Assembly: GCF_039955095.1 (NCBI RefSeq)
Contig: NZ_CP154878.1
Span: 310,001 to 374,000, forward strand
Direction of reading: 5' to 3'
DNA from: Limosilactobacillus sp. WILCCON 0051
GTDB lineage: Bacteria; Bacillota; Bacilli; Lactobacillales; Lactobacillaceae
Length of the DNA: 64,000 nucleotides
The position numbers and the translations under genes were made by a program. Shown one piece after another: positions 1-8,822 of this stretch (its first letter is position 1; each line of letters starts with the position of its first letter). The notes beneath the pieces were generated by a model that was not told the origin of the DNA, ran no database searches, and was given only the letters and a program-made list of their open reading frames with translations.

Positions 1-2097
1 GGATTTAATGCCTTTTTGATAAGCATAATGGCGCAGGATGTTTAAGTCACGCGTTGTCATCTTATCAGTCCGATTATTTTTCCATTCGTACATCCCGGCT
101 GGAATCGTGGAACGCATAAACAGCGTCATTGCCAGTGATTGATCAATATGTTCCTGAGCAGCCGCATAGGTATCGATCACGCTGCGCATGTCGGTATCAT
201 AAGCCGACTTGTAGTATGGCATGGTATCGTTGCTGAGGTATGGTGCCGGGTAGTAGATCTTGCCAATCATTTTTTCTTGCCGTTCCTCAATTCGATTGAT
301 GATTGGGTGCAGGCTGGAAGTCGAGTCGCCAATGTACGACGTCGATCCATTCGGGGCAACGGCTAAGCGATAGGCGTTGTAGAGACCATCTTTTTGCACG
401 GCCGCTTTGAGTTCCTGCCAGTCCTTAATGCCAGGAATAAAGATGCCTTCAAACAGCTGCTTGACCGTTGCCGACTTAGGACCCCAGTCTTGACTGACGT
501 ATTTATCGAAGTAGGAGCCATCTGCATAAGTGCTCTTTTCAAACTCGGCAAACGTTTCATGACGTTCACGGGCAATGTCGTTGGAGGCTTTGATCGTCCA
601 ATAGTTGAGCAGCATAAAGTAGACACTGGTAAATTCCAGGGCGACTGGCGAGCCGTATTGAATATGGTGCTTGGCCAGGTAGCCGTGCAGTCCCATGGCA
701 CCGAGACCGATCGCGTGAGCCATGTCGTTGCCGTGCTCGATTGACGGAACGACGTCAAGGTGCTCAATGTCGCTGATATGGGTCAGTCCCCGTACCATGG
801 CGCTAACTGAGCGGCCAAAGTCTGGCGTTTCCATCATGTTGGCGATATTGGTGGAGCCAAGATTGCAAGAAACGTCGGTCCCCAGCTTGGCAAACGTCTG
901 ATCATCGTTAACGATTGACGGCCGCTGAACCTGAGCAATTTCTGAACAAAGGTTGCTCATTACGATCTTGCCGTCGATTGGATTGGCACGGTTGACGGTA
1001 TCCAGATTGACGATGTATGGGTAGCCGGACTCCTGCTGCAGCTTGGAGATCTCATCTTCCAAGTCGCGAGCGTTGACCTTATATTTGGTAATGGCATCGT
1101 TAGCGACCATATTCTCATATTCATTGGTGATGTCGACGTACGAGAATGGCACGCCATAGATGCGCTCAACGTCATAAGGACTGAACAAGTACATCTCTTG
1201 ATTGGCTTCAACCAGTTCGTAAAATTTATCGGGAACGGTAATCCCAAGCGAAAGCGTCTTGATTCGAATCTTTTCATCAGCATTTTCTTTCTTGGCAGAC
1301 AAGAAGGCTACGATATCAGGATGAAAGACGCTTAGATAGACTACGCCAGCGCCTTGCCGCTGACCCAGCTGATTTGAGTAGGAAAAAGAGTCCTCCAAAA
1401 GCTTCATGACTGGGACGACCCCGCTGGCGGCACCTTTGATCTTTTTGATTGGTGCGCCCGCTTCACGGAGGTTGGAAAGGTTGATGCCAACGCCACCGCC
1501 GATCTTGGAAAGCTGCAGGGCGGAATTGATCGTCCGTCCGATTGAGTTCATATCATCGGTTGCCTGAATCTCAAAACAGGATACGAATTCGCCGCGCCGT
1601 TTGCGACCAGCATTTAAAAAGGTTGGCGTAGCTGGCTGATAGCGCTGGTGAATCAATTCATCGGCCAGCTGCATGGCCAGTTCCTCATTGCCGTCAGCCA
1701 AAAACAAGGCGTTCATGGCAACGCGATCAATGTAGTTTTCCAGGTAGTATTCCTTGTCGTTGGTTCGCAGGGCATACTGAGCGTAAAACTTGTAGGCCGC
1801 CATAAATGAATGAAAATGAAAATCCTGGGCCTTTAAAAAGTCGTAGAGCTTTTCGATGAATTCAAAGCGGTACTTGTGCATAAAGCCGGTTTCGATATAA
1901 TCGTTTTCTTCCAGCCAGTCATAGCGTTCCTTTAATGAAGCAAAGCGTTTGGTGTTGGGCAAAACGTTTTCTTTGATAAAATCAGCTAAGGCTTCGTGAT
2001 CCTTATCAAGCTGGATTTGACCGTCTTTAGGAATGTTGAGTTCATTATTGAGGTCGTAGTATTTTACTTTGGTGAGGTCGATATCTGATAGTGCCAT
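1..2097 (-). CDS. nrdE: Class Ib ribonucleoside-diphosphate reductase, alpha subunit (C-terminus off the window)
   Basis: Reduces ribonucleoside diphosphates to deoxyribonucleotides together with NrdF and the electron donor NrdH. The minus-strand frame is open from the ATG at 2097 (SD AAAAAGGAG just upstream) to the left edge, giving 699 codons. NrdE proteins are about 720 residues, so only the last 20 or so are missing, including the C-terminal Cys pair that NrdH reduces. Typical stretches are seen: LADELIHQRYQPATPTFLNA, SKIGGGVG, VMSNLCSEIAQ and LGAMGLHGY. The gene follows nrdH by 88 bp and should share its transcript; nrdF is probably beyond the edge. Identification is certain, and the 3' end cannot be seen. 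Confidence 0.97.
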   Translation of the reverse strand, partial: MALSDIDLTKVKYYDLNNELNIPKDGQIQLDKDHEALADFIKENVLPNTKRFASLKERYDWLEENDYIETGFMHKYRFEFIEKLYDFLKAQDFHFHSFMAAYKFYAQYALRTNDKEYYLENYIDRVAMNALFLADGNEELAMQLADELIHQRYQPATPTFLNAGRKRRGEFVSCFEIQATDDMNSIGRTINSALQLSKIGGGVGINLSNLREAGAPIKKIKGAASGVVPVMKLLEDSFSYSNQLGQRQGAGVVYLSVFHPDIVAFLSAKKENADEKIRIKTLSLGITVPDKFYELVEANQEMYLFSPYDVERIYGVPFSYVDITNEYENMVANDAITKYKVNARDLEDEISKLQQESGYPYIVNLDTVNRANPIDGKIVMSNLCSEIAQVQRPSIVNDDQTFAKLGTDVSCNLGSTNIANMMETPDFGRSVSAMVRGLTHISDIEHLDVVPSIEHGNDMAHAIGLGAMGLHGYLAKHHIQYGSPVALEFTSVYFMLLNYWTIKASNDIARERHETFAEFEKSTYADGSYFDKYVSQDWGPKSATVKQLFEGIFIPGIKDWQELKAAVQKDGLYNAYRLAVAPNGSTSYIGDSTSSLHPIINRIEERQEKMIGKIYYPAPYLSNDTMPYYKSAYDTDMRSVIDTYAAAQEHIDQSLAMTLFMRSTIPAGMYEWKNNRTDKMTTRDLNILRHYAYQKGIKS

Positions 2098-2185
2098 GGA
2101 TAACTCCTTTTTCCAGTGCAATAAAAAGCGGGCATCGTGCAAAATGATTGAACGATCCCCGGGAATAACGCGGTATAATTGACAA

Positions 2186-2407
2186 TTAAGCCAATTGCTT
2201 CAGCATGTCAGGACGGAAGCCGGTAAAGGATTGACCGTCAGGCAGCTTGATTACTGGCGTTGCCTTAAAACCGTCAGCTTTCAGTTGATCAACATATTCT
2301 GGATGCTCGTCAATATTGTGTTCAACAAAGTCAACGTGGTGCTGCGTTAGAAACATTTTGGTCATCTTGCATTGAATACAGTTGTTTTTAGAGAAAACAG
2401 TAATCAT
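2186..2407 (-). CDS. nrdH: Glutaredoxin-like NrdH redoxin
   Basis: Small thioredoxin-fold electron donor that re-reduces NrdE after each turnover. The 73-residue product begins MITVFSKNNCIQC, carrying the CxxC redox pair, and ends with the NrdH-type GFRPDML segment. I chose the ATG at 2407 because AAAGGGG lies about 10 nt ahead. An in-frame TTG three codons upstream sits right against that SD and is unlikely. It is the first gene of a minus-strand nrdH-nrdE operon with two NrdR-type boxes upstream. Confidence 0.95.
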   Translation of the reverse strand: MITVFSKNNCIQCKMTKMFLTQHHVDFVEHNIDEHPEYVDQLKADGFKATPVIKLPDGQSFTGFRPDMLKQLA

Positions 2408-2450
2408 AAATCTCAATCCCCTTTAACTTTTCGTTGAATTAATGTTTTAT

Positions 2451-2478
2451 AGTATAGCGGGTTATGGAGAAATTACAA
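2451..2478 (-). promoter_or_regulatory. Predicted nrdHE promoter
   Basis: On the minus strand, TTGTAA (2478-2473) and TATACT (2456-2451) are separated by 16 bp, about 40 bp ahead of the nrdH start. A second weaker candidate, TTGACG at 2518-2513, would put its -10 inside the first NrdR box. Confidence 0.5.
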
Positions 2479-2489
2479 GCATTGACATA

Positions 2490-2532
2490 CTACATAATGT
2501 GCGCTTGCAAAACGTCAATACAACATGTAGTG
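2490..2532 (-). promoter_or_regulatory. Tandem NrdR boxes
   Basis: Two 12-mers, CTACATAATGTG (2490-2501) and CAACATGTAGTG (2521-2532), share the pattern CWACATRWWGTG and start exactly 31 bp apart. NrdR boxes (core close to CWATATATWG) occur in pairs three helical turns apart ahead of reductase genes. NrdR represses when dATP/ATP is high. The nrdR gene is not in the window. Confidence 0.75.
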
Positions 2533-2673
2533 GCTAGGCGATAAGGGATTGAGGTGCTGACGGCTGCGGCAAATTTTTTATTTTCAATGAAGATTGCTTC
2601 ATAACTCACACGGTAGAAAAATCACAAAAACCATTATACACTGATTAATAATAATTGATAAGGGAGAAAAATT

Positions 2674-3162
2674 TTGCAACCGGAAGATTATATGGAAATG
2701 GCGTTGGCAGAAGCAAGACAGGCTGAATTAATGGATGAGGTACCGATTGGGGCCATCGTTGTCTATCATGGCAAGGTGATCGGTGCTGGTCATAACATGC
2801 GGGAGAGATTTCAAAATGCAGCCTATCATGCCGAACTGCTGGCCATTATGGAAGCCTGCGAGTATCTGGGAAGCTGGCGACTGGAAGAATGTGATCTGTA
2901 CGTAACGCTGGAGCCGTGTATGATGTGCAGCGGTGCCATTATGAACTCACGAATTCGTACTTTATATTATGGTGCCAAAAATCCTAAAGCCGGCACGGTC
3001 GACAGCCTGTACCACCTGCTGAGCGATTCAAGATTCAATCATCAAGTTGAGATTAGATCAGGAGTCAAAGAAAAAGAATGTCAGCAGCTGCTCAAACAAT
3101 TTTTTAAACGGGTTCGCAAAGCACGCAAAGCCGCTAAAAAAGCAGCTCAGCAAAAGAATTAA
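2674..3162 (+). CDS. tadA: tRNA-specific adenosine-34 deaminase TadA
   Basis: Converts A34 to inosine in the wobble position of tRNA-Arg(ACG). The 162-residue protein has the cytidine/deoxycytidylate-deaminase zinc site: HAE at 52-54 (zinc His and catalytic Glu) and PCMMC at 81-85 (two zinc Cys). The TTG start at 2674 is favoured by AGGGAG 7 nt upstream; an ATG six codons later is possible. The tail is rich in Lys and Arg (RVRKARKAAKKAA), fitting tRNA contact. It lies just ahead of the SRP RNA gene and dnaX, a usual order in Firmicutes. Confidence 0.95.
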   Translation: MQPEDYMEMALAEARQAELMDEVPIGAIVVYHGKVIGAGHNMRERFQNAAYHAELLAIMEACEYLGSWRLEECDLYVTLEPCMMCSGAIMNSRIRTLYYGAKNPKAGTVDSLYHLLSDSRFNHQVEIRSGVKEKECQQLLKQFFKRVRKARKAAKKAAQQKN

Positions 3163-3207
3163 CAGAAGACTGGCATTTAGTTTTAAAATAGTGTAAGATA
3201 TTATTTG

Positions 3208-3302
3208 CCGTAAGGTCATGGGGCAAGGTTGTGCCTACGAATCGTGTCAGGTCCGGAAGGAAGCAGCACTAAGTTCGCTACAGCTTGTGCCCCATGTTTT
3301 TT
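3208..3302 (+). ncRNA. ffs: Signal recognition particle RNA (small bacterial type)
   Basis: RNA scaffold of the SRP, which binds Ffh for co-translational membrane targeting. The domain IV signature GTCAGGTCCGGAAGGAAGCA is present at 3245-3264. The outer stem pairs CATGGGGCAAG (from 3217) with CTTGTGCCCCATG (to 3295), with a T run right after that can terminate transcription. A -10-like TAAGAT at 3194-3199 fits a start near 3206. The length, about 95 nt, suits the short 4.5S-like form of lactobacilli. Confidence 0.93.
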
Positions 3303-3308
3303 TATGAA

Positions 3309-3347
3309 GATTAACCGCTGTGTGGATCGTTTCGCACGGCTTTTTTT
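3309..3347 (+). terminator. Possible terminator after ffs
   Basis: An imperfect hairpin (CCGCTGTG against CGCACGG with one bulged base) is followed by seven T. It lies between ffs and the dnaX promoter region. Confidence 0.45.
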
Positions 3348-3373
3348 ATGTACAAAATATTTTTTCAATCGAA

Positions 3374-3397
3374 TTGCGACGATTTTACTAGTATAAT
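3374..3397 (+). promoter_or_regulatory. Possible dnaX operon promoter
   Basis: A perfect -10 TATAAT at 3392-3397 lies 40 bp ahead of the dnaX start, with an AT-rich -35 region lacking a clear TTGACA. It could drive the dnaX-ybaB-recR operon. Confidence 0.4.
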
Positions 3398-3437
3398 AAC
3401 GATAATACGGATTTTTACCAGAAAGGAAGCAGTCAAG

Positions 3438-5174
3438 ATGAGCTATCAGGCGCTTTACCGAGTTTGGCGGCCACAGCGATTTGACGAGATCGTTGGTCAG
3501 CAGGTGGTTACGCAGACTTTAAAAAACGCGATCATAACCAAGCAGATCAGTCATGCTTATTTGTTTGCCGGGCCAAGGGGAACTGGCAAGACCTCAGCGG
3601 CAAAAATCTTCGCTAAAGCCATTAACTGTCATCATCAGCAAGACGGCGAACCTTGCAATGAATGCGAGATCTGCCGGGCGATTACTAATGGACAGCTTGG
3701 CGACGTGATTGAAATTGATGCTGCTTCCAACAACGGGGTCGAAGAAATACGCGATATCCGCGACAAGGCCAAGTATGCGCCAACTCAAGCCGACTACAAG
3801 GTTTATATCATTGATGAAGTGCACATGCTTTCAACCGGGGCGTTCAATGCCCTTTTGAAAACCCTGGAAGAACCGCCAGCCAATGTGATTTTTATCCTGG
3901 CAACCACCGAGCCGCATAAAATTCCGCTGACTATCATCAGTCGGGTACAGCGGTTCGATTTTCGACGGATCTCAGCTCAGGATGCTTTTGAGCGCATGCA
4001 GTATATCCTGGATCAAAAGCACGTTGAATATGAAAATGACGCGCTCTGGGTAATTGCCAATGCTGCTGAGGGTGGCATGCGTGACGCACTGAGTATTTTG
4101 GATCAGGTCTTGTCGTTTAGCGATAACCAAGTCAAACTGGACGACGCGCTTTTGGTTACCGGCAGCGTCACCAAGCAGCTGCTGAAAAAATACTTTGATG
4201 AGACGACCAGTCATCAAAGTGCCGCGGCCCTGCATACAATGAAAGAGATTCTGGATCAGGGTAAGGACGGTCAGCGCTTCATCGAGGACTTGATCTCATT
4301 TATTCGCGACGTGCTGCTTTATCAAGAATCGCCACAGCTGGTCAACGTTGCGGGCTCTGGACTTAAGGAAGCCGATTTTCAGCAGTTGAGTCAGGCTGCC
4401 AGTGCCGATGAGCTGTACCAAATGATCGACGAGTTAAATGAGATTCAAGAAGAGATGCGCTTTACGACGCACCCTGACGTCTATTTGGAAGTCTTGACGG
4501 TCAAGCTTAGTCAAATCAAGCCGCAAGATAATAAAACGAGTGCGTCGGATCCCCGGCTTAATCAGACGATTGGTCAGCTGCAGCAAGAGATTCAGCAGCT
4601 GCAGGCAGCAATTGCCGGCTTAAGACAAACCGGCAGCGGCTCGGCATCCCGTATTGTCCGACGAGCAGGCAGCAATACTGGCAATAAAATTCAGCCTAAG
4701 ATGACGGTCAAGCTGGATCGCGTCTACCCAATTCTGGAACACGCCACTAAGCAGAATCTGCGCGGGCTGCAGGAAATCTGGGGTGATCTGCTTAACATGC
4801 TGGATACGCCGCAGCGAGCTCTGATCAATACCTCCCAACCGGTAGCGGCCAGTCCGCAAGGCGTCGTGGTTTCATTTGACAGCAGTTTTTTGCTGCAGCG
4901 TGCCAATAGCGGCAGTCTAGCAGCAGATATGGAAGCTGGCCTGCAGCGTCTGTCTGGCAATGAGATGCGCGTGGCATTCGTGCCGATGGATCAGTGGCCA
5001 AAGATTCGCCATAACTATTTGGTAGAGCATGGCTATTTAAATAATGGCAAGGCCGGTACTGCTAAAAAAGATTCAACAGCTCAGTCAGCGCCAGCCACGC
5101 CGGTTAAAACCGATCCACTGGTTGATAAGGCCAAGCAAATGTTTGGCGATTTGGTAAAGATAGAAGATAATTAA
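3438..5174 (+). CDS. dnaX: DNA polymerase III subunits tau/gamma
   Basis: Clamp-loader ATPase that loads the beta clamp and couples polymerases at the fork. The start ATG at 3438 has SD GAAAGGAAG and gives 578 residues beginning [20 protein letters not shown]+ features: Walker [10 protein letters not shown] at 45-53, zinc ligands C64, C73, C76 and C79, and Walker B IIDEVH near 125. A Gln-rich linker (about 365-400) leads to the C-terminal tau domain. An in-frame open stretch reaches back to 3348 but has no SD and overlaps the -10 region. It heads the operon dnaX-ybaB-recR. Confidence 0.97.
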   Translation: MSYQALYRVWRPQRFDEIVGQQVVTQTLKNAIITKQISHAYLFAGPRGTGKTSAAKIFAKAINCHHQQDGEPCNECEICRAITNGQLGDVIEIDAASNNGVEEIRDIRDKAKYAPTQADYKVYIIDEVHMLSTGAFNALLKTLEEPPANVIFILATTEPHKIPLTIISRVQRFDFRRISAQDAFERMQYILDQKHVEYENDALWVIANAAEGGMRDALSILDQVLSFSDNQVKLDDALLVTGSVTKQLLKKYFDETTSHQSAAALHTMKEILDQGKDGQRFIEDLISFIRDVLLYQESPQLVNVAGSGLKEADFQQLSQAASADELYQMIDELNEIQEEMRFTTHPDVYLEVLTVKLSQIKPQDNKTSASDPRLNQTIGQLQQEIQQLQAAIAGLRQTGSGSASRIVRRAGSNTGNKIQPKMTVKLDRVYPILEHATKQNLRGLQEIWGDLLNMLDTPQRALINTSQPVAASPQGVVVSFDSSFLLQRANSGSLAADMEAGLQRLSGNEMRVAFVPMDQWPKIRHNYLVEHGYLNNGKAGTAKKDSTAQSAPATPVKTDPLVDKAKQMFGDLVKIEDN

Positions 5175-5206
5175 GCAATAACATAAGCAAAGGATGGATA
5201 ATAACT

Positions 5207-5515
5207 ATGATGCGCGGAATGAACATGCAACAAATGATGAAGCAGGCTAAGAAGATGCAGCAAAAGATGATGGAAGAACAGCAGAATCTGGCCAAGGAAG
5301 AATTTATTGGCGTCTCGCCTGATGAAATGGTCAAGGCCACTTTTACCGGCGACAAAAAGCTGACTGACCTGCAGATTGATCCGCAAGCCGTTGATCCTGA
5401 TGACGTTGACATGCTGGCCGATCTGGTTTTGGCAGCCGTTAATGATGGTCTGGAAAAAGTCGATGCCGCCACGCAGCAAAAATTCGGCAAGTACACTAAG
5501 GGCTTAAACATTTAA
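5207..5515 (+). CDS. ybaB: Nucleoid-associated protein YbaB/EbfC family
   Basis: Small dimeric DNA-binding protein of the nucleoid, nearly always placed between dnaX and recR. The 102-residue product has a Met/Gln/Lys-rich N-terminal helix ([17 protein letters not shown]) and the family's central beta region [25 protein letters not shown] precedes tandem ATG codons at 5207 and 5210, so the start is uncertain by one codon. Its precise role is poorly known even in model species. Confidence 0.93.
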   Translation: MMRGMNMQQMMKQAKKMQQKMMEEQQNLAKEEFIGVSPDEMVKATFTGDKKLTDLQIDPQAVDPDDVDMLADLVLAAVNDGLEKVDAATQQKFGKYTKGLNI

Positions 5516-5527
5516 GGAGGCTTGGCG

Positions 5528-6127
5528 ATGCAGTATCCTGAGCCAATTGCCAAACTGATCGACAGCTATATGAAGCTGCCGGGAATTGGCGAAAAAACCG
5601 CGACTCGCCTTGCTTTTTATACACTGGGGATGGACCAAAAAGACGTTGAGGATTTTGCCAATTCGCTCTTAAGCGTAAAAAAAGATCTGCACTACTGCAG
5701 CATCTGTGGCTTTATTACCGAAGACGATCCTTGTCCAATCTGCCGCGATAAGTCGCGTGATCGTTCAACGATTCTGGTGGTTGAGCATTCACAAGACATT
5801 ATGGCAATGGAGCGGATGCACGAATACCATGGCCTCTATCATGTCTTGCACGGCTCCATCTCACCAAGCGAAGGAACGGGGCCAATGGACATCAACATCC
5901 CGGCTTTGCTTAAGCGCCTGCAGAAAAATACCGAGGTCAAAGAAATCATTGTGGCAACCAATGCCTCATTGGATGGCGAGACCACGGCACAATATCTGGC
6001 CAAGCTGATCAAGCCGGCGGGCATCAGAGTCACCCGCTTGGCCCATGGACTGTCAGCTGGCGCCAATATCGACTATACTGATGAGGTAACCTTGTTCAGA
6101 GCAGTTCAAGGCAGGACGGAAATGTAG
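5528..6127 (+). CDS. recR: Recombination mediator RecR
   Basis: Helps RecO and RecF load RecA at gapped or blocked DNA. The product is 199 residues, the usual RecR length. It has an N-terminal HhH segment ([15 protein letters not shown]), a four-Cys zinc finger ([17 protein letters not shown]) and a C-terminal TOPRIM domain. The ATG at 5528 is used because AAGGAGG ends 7 nt before it; the TTG at 5522 is too close to that SD. It follows ybaB by 12 bp in the same operon. Confidence 0.96.
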   Translation: MQYPEPIAKLIDSYMKLPGIGEKTATRLAFYTLGMDQKDVEDFANSLLSVKKDLHYCSICGFITEDDPCPICRDKSRDRSTILVVEHSQDIMAMERMHEYHGLYHVLHGSISPSEGTGPMDINIPALLKRLQKNTEVKEIIVATNASLDGETTAQYLAKLIKPAGIRVTRLAHGLSAGANIDYTDEVTLFRAVQGRTEM

Positions 6128-6388
6128 GTGAAGATCATGTTTTTTAAGCATCGCAATCCCCATGCCGTTGAAGAGCTGGGTAATCAAAAACTGTTGGAAC
6201 TGATCTACAATGTCAAGGATAGTTGGGATCATGCCAAAGAAACCGAGCACGCTGTCTATGAAGGGCAGGTTGACAATGAGCTCTACAGTCGAACCAAGCT
6301 GCAGGAGCAAAAATATCTGTACCTTTATACCAAAGCGCGCCGCAATCATCTGCACGGCTATTTAAACGACAGCGTAATCAAGCAGTAG
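6128..6388 (+). CDS. yaaL: YaaL-like protein (DUF2508)
   Basis: Short, highly charged protein of unknown function, recognised by its place after recR and by the pattern LLELIYNVKDSWDHA. I see no membrane segment or catalytic motif in 86 residues. GTG 6128 directly follows the recR stop; an ATG at 6137 with AGGTGA 5 nt ahead is an equally good start (83 residues). It is translated as part of the recR-tmk cluster. Family assignment is fairly sure, function unknown. Confidence 0.8.
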   Translation: MKIMFFKHRNPHAVEELGNQKLLELIYNVKDSWDHAKETEHAVYEGQVDNELYSRTKLQEQKYLYLYTKARRNHLHGYLNDSVIKQ

Positions 6389-6401
6389 TTGAGGAACGAC
6401 A

Positions 6402-7043
6402 ATGGACGGTAAATTTATTTCATTTGAAGGGCCAGATGGAGCAGGTAAAACCAGCGTTATGCGCCAGATTACGGCTGACCTGCAAAAACAGCTGGGATCG
6501 GATGGCGTTTTGTATACCAGAGAGCCAGGCGGCAACCATATCGCTGAGCAGATCCGGGATGTCTTGTTTGACGCTCGCAATATCGACATGGATCCGCGCA
6601 CGGAAGCACTGCTGTTTGCCGCAGCACGGCGCCAGCACCTGGTTGCCGATATCATGCCAGCGCTAAAAAGCGGCAAGGTAATTCTCTGTGATCGCTACGT
6701 TGACAGCTCAATTGCCTACCAAGGCGCTGGTCGTGGCCTGGGCGAGGATAACATCTGGCAGATCAATCAGTTTGCAATTGATGGCTTGATGCCGGAACTG
6801 ACGATTTATCTGGATATTGATTCCGAACTGGGCCTTAAGCGAATCGCGCAGAATCGTGCTGATCAGGTCAACCGCCTGGATGAAGAGACACTGTCTTTTC
6901 ATCGCAAGGTCAGAAGTGCCTATCAGAAGCTGGCGCGCCAAAACCCTGATCGCATCGTTACGATTGACGCCAGTCAGCCGCTGACGCAGGTGATTTCAGC
7001 AACTCGTTTGGCAATTCATCAGCGCTTTGAGCAACTGTTTTAA
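6402..7043 (+). CDS. tmk: Thymidylate kinase
   Basis: Phosphorylates dTMP to dTDP, feeding DNA synthesis. The 213-residue protein has the P-loop GPDGAGKTS (10-18), the DRYVDSSIAYQG substrate motif with its DRY/DR[YH] Arg, and a Lid region rich in Arg (ARRQHL, LKRIAQNRADQVNRL). The start ATG at 6402 follows a weak SD (TTGAGGAA). Neighbours darA and holB are the standard Firmicutes partners. Confidence 0.96.
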   Translation: MDGKFISFEGPDGAGKTSVMRQITADLQKQLGSDGVLYTREPGGNHIAEQIRDVLFDARNIDMDPRTEALLFAAARRQHLVADIMPALKSGKVILCDRYVDSSIAYQGAGRGLGEDNIWQINQFAIDGLMPELTIYLDIDSELGLKRIAQNRADQVNRLDEETLSFHRKVRSAYQKLARQNPDRIVTIDASQPLTQVISATRLAIHQRFEQLF

Positions 7044-7072
7044 TTAATGCGACTTTTTAAGGAGGGCTTATT

Positions 7073-7393
7073 ATGAAAATGATTATGGCAATCGTTCAAC
7101 CAAAAGATGCCGGCAAGCTGCGGGATGCTTTTATCGACAACAATATCGGTGCGACCAAGCTGTCATCGACGGGCGGCTTCTTAAGAGAAGGCAACACCAC
7201 TTATATGGTAGTCGTAGAAGATGATCGGGTTGATGAAGTATTGGAAATCATCAAGCATAATGCCAAGTCGCGTGAACAGTACATGACCCCGGCAGCCCAG
7301 ATCGACAATGGTTCATCGGCCATTCCGATTAACGTTCAGATTGGGGGAGCAACGGTCTTTATCCTGCCAGTCGAAAAATTTTTACAGTTTTAA
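7073..7393 (+). CDS. darA: PII-like c-di-AMP receptor DarA/PstA
   Basis: Small trimeric PII-like protein that binds cyclic di-AMP; the downstream partner is unsettled in the field. The 106-residue product matches the family through MKMIMAIVQPKDAGKL, TKLSSTGGFLREGNTT (nucleotide-binding loop region) and the terminal PVEKFLQF. A strong SD (AAGGAGGG) precedes ATG 7073. It lies between tmk and holB, as yaaQ does in Bacillus. A KimA-type potassium importer, a c-di-AMP target in Bacillus, is at 43962-45800 in this window. Confidence 0.93.
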   Translation: MKMIMAIVQPKDAGKLRDAFIDNNIGATKLSSTGGFLREGNTTYMVVVEDDRVDEVLEIIKHNAKSREQYMTPAAQIDNGSSAIPINVQIGGATVFILPVEKFLQF

Positions 7394-7425
7394 TTTGCAA
7401 AACGGTCAAGACGAGGTGATCCAAA

Positions 7426-8442
7426 ATGGCAAATGCCACGCAATCAAAATGGCAAGCTGAACGGCTGCAGCCAGCAATCAGTCAGCGTCTAAAAAAAACC
7501 ATGGTTCAAGGTGAACTGGCACATGCCTATTTGTTTGCAGGCCCGTCTGGATCAGGGAAAAAAGCATTGGCGCAGTGGCTGGCCCTGCGCCTTTTTTGTG
7601 AACAGCCACAAGCTGGTGAGCCGGATGGAACCTGCAGCGAGTGTCAGCGAATTCTTTCTGGCAACCATCCCGACGTGGTTACTGCAGCTCCAGAGGGTCG
7701 GCAGATCAAGGTCGATACGATTCGGCGCTTAAAGGCAGAATTTACCAAGAGTGGCGTAGAAGGCAGTCAAAAACTGTTCATCATTGAAGATGCCGAAAAA
7801 ATGACGACAAGTGCCGCCAATAGTCTGTTAAAATTTATTGAAGAGCCATTGCCTGGCATCTATATTCTGCTTTTGACGACCAATAAAAGTGCAGTTTTGC
7901 CAACGATTCGTTCGCGTACCCAGATTATTGAGCTGCAGCCGCTGCCTAAAAAGATTCTGCAGGAGATGCTGGATCAAGCTGAGATTCCCGTTGGCCTGCA
8001 GTCGATTGCGTTAGGGTTAACCGATTCAACGGCGCAGATTAAAGAATGGATGGAAGATGACTGGCTCAGTCAAGCGGTTCAAGCTGTCGTCCAGTGGTAC
8101 AAGGAATGTGGCCGGGCTGATCTGATAGCCTTTGTCACGGTTCAGACAACGCTTTTGAAAGTACCTGGCGATCGTGAAAAACAAGCATTGATCCTGGATT
8201 TGATGGCTTTGATCTGGCGCGATACGCTGATGGTGGCCAATGGTGCTGACGAAATTGATGATCTGCATTTCAATGATCAATTGACGATGGTCAAAGAAAT
8301 CGCGCAGCACTATCGATTGGACCAATTACTGAAAGTCAGCGAACTGACGCTTGAAACCAGGCACTTAATGGATCAGAACATTTCATTTCAAAATACGGCC
8401 GAGCAGCTTTCACTGCGCATTATCAATGTCTTGCAGCGATAG
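7426..8442 (+). CDS. holB: DNA polymerase III delta' subunit
   Basis: Clamp-loader subunit that works with DnaX and HolA. The 338-residue product has the DnaX-like AAA+ fold: YLFAGPSGSGKKALAQ (P-loop, 39-47), a Cys-containing zinc module (FCEQ...GTCSEC), sensor/arginine-finger region PTIRSRTQIIELQPL. ATG 7426 follows GACGAGGTGATCC. In Bacillus the PSP1-domain gene ricT lies between holB and yabA; here only 18 bp separate them, so that gene is absent from this place. Confidence 0.94.
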   Translation: MANATQSKWQAERLQPAISQRLKKTMVQGELAHAYLFAGPSGSGKKALAQWLALRLFCEQPQAGEPDGTCSECQRILSGNHPDVVTAAPEGRQIKVDTIRRLKAEFTKSGVEGSQKLFIIEDAEKMTTSAANSLLKFIEEPLPGIYILLLTTNKSAVLPTIRSRTQIIELQPLPKKILQEMLDQAEIPVGLQSIALGLTDSTAQIKEWMEDDWLSQAVQAVVQWYKECGRADLIAFVTVQTTLLKVPGDREKQALILDLMALIWRDTLMVANGADEIDDLHFNDQLTMVKEIAQHYRLDQLLKVSELTLETRHLMDQNISFQNTAEQLSLRIINVLQR

Positions 8443-8460
8443 AAATGGGGAAAGACACAA

Positions 8461-8811
8461 ATGAGTGAGCGAGTAGACAAAAGCAAGATTTATGAACGAT
8501 TCACCAGAGTTACCAAGCAAACCAAGGATCTGGTCGACAGCATGGAAGAACTGCAGTCAATGATGACGGCGGTTCTAGAAGAAAATGCCGAGCTGTCGAT
8601 TGAAAACGAGCATCTGCATCAAATGCTCAAACAAAAGCATCAGCAGGCAACCAAGGACGGCTTGACCGACTCAAGACGCAACCTGCAAAAGTTGTATCAA
8701 GAAGGCTTTCATGTCTGCAATGAATACTATGGCAAGCGACTTGATGAAGACGATTCATGCGCGTTTTGTCTGGATGCAATCTATGGGCGTCACGATCAGC
8801 CGCAAAAGTAA
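8461..8811 (+). CDS. yabA: Replication initiation control protein YabA
   Basis: Negative regulator of initiation that bridges DnaA and the DnaN clamp. The 116-residue product has an N-terminal leucine-rich coiled coil (LVDSMEELQSMMTAVLEENA) and a C-terminal zinc module with HVCNEYYG and CAFC, the usual YabA arrangement. SD GGGGAAAG precedes ATG 8461. It sits between holB and rsmI, as expected. Confidence 0.92.
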   Translation: MSERVDKSKIYERFTRVTKQTKDLVDSMEELQSMMTAVLEENAELSIENEHLHQMLKQKHQQATKDGLTDSRRNLQKLYQEGFHVCNEYYGKRLDEDDSCAFCLDAIYGRHDQPQK

Positions 8812-8822
8812 GGGTGGTATTT

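Noticed and set aside
3348..3437. N-terminal extension of DnaX from 3348
   Set aside because: No SD, runs over the -10 region and lacks similarity to the DnaX N-terminus, which begins at [10 protein letters not shown].
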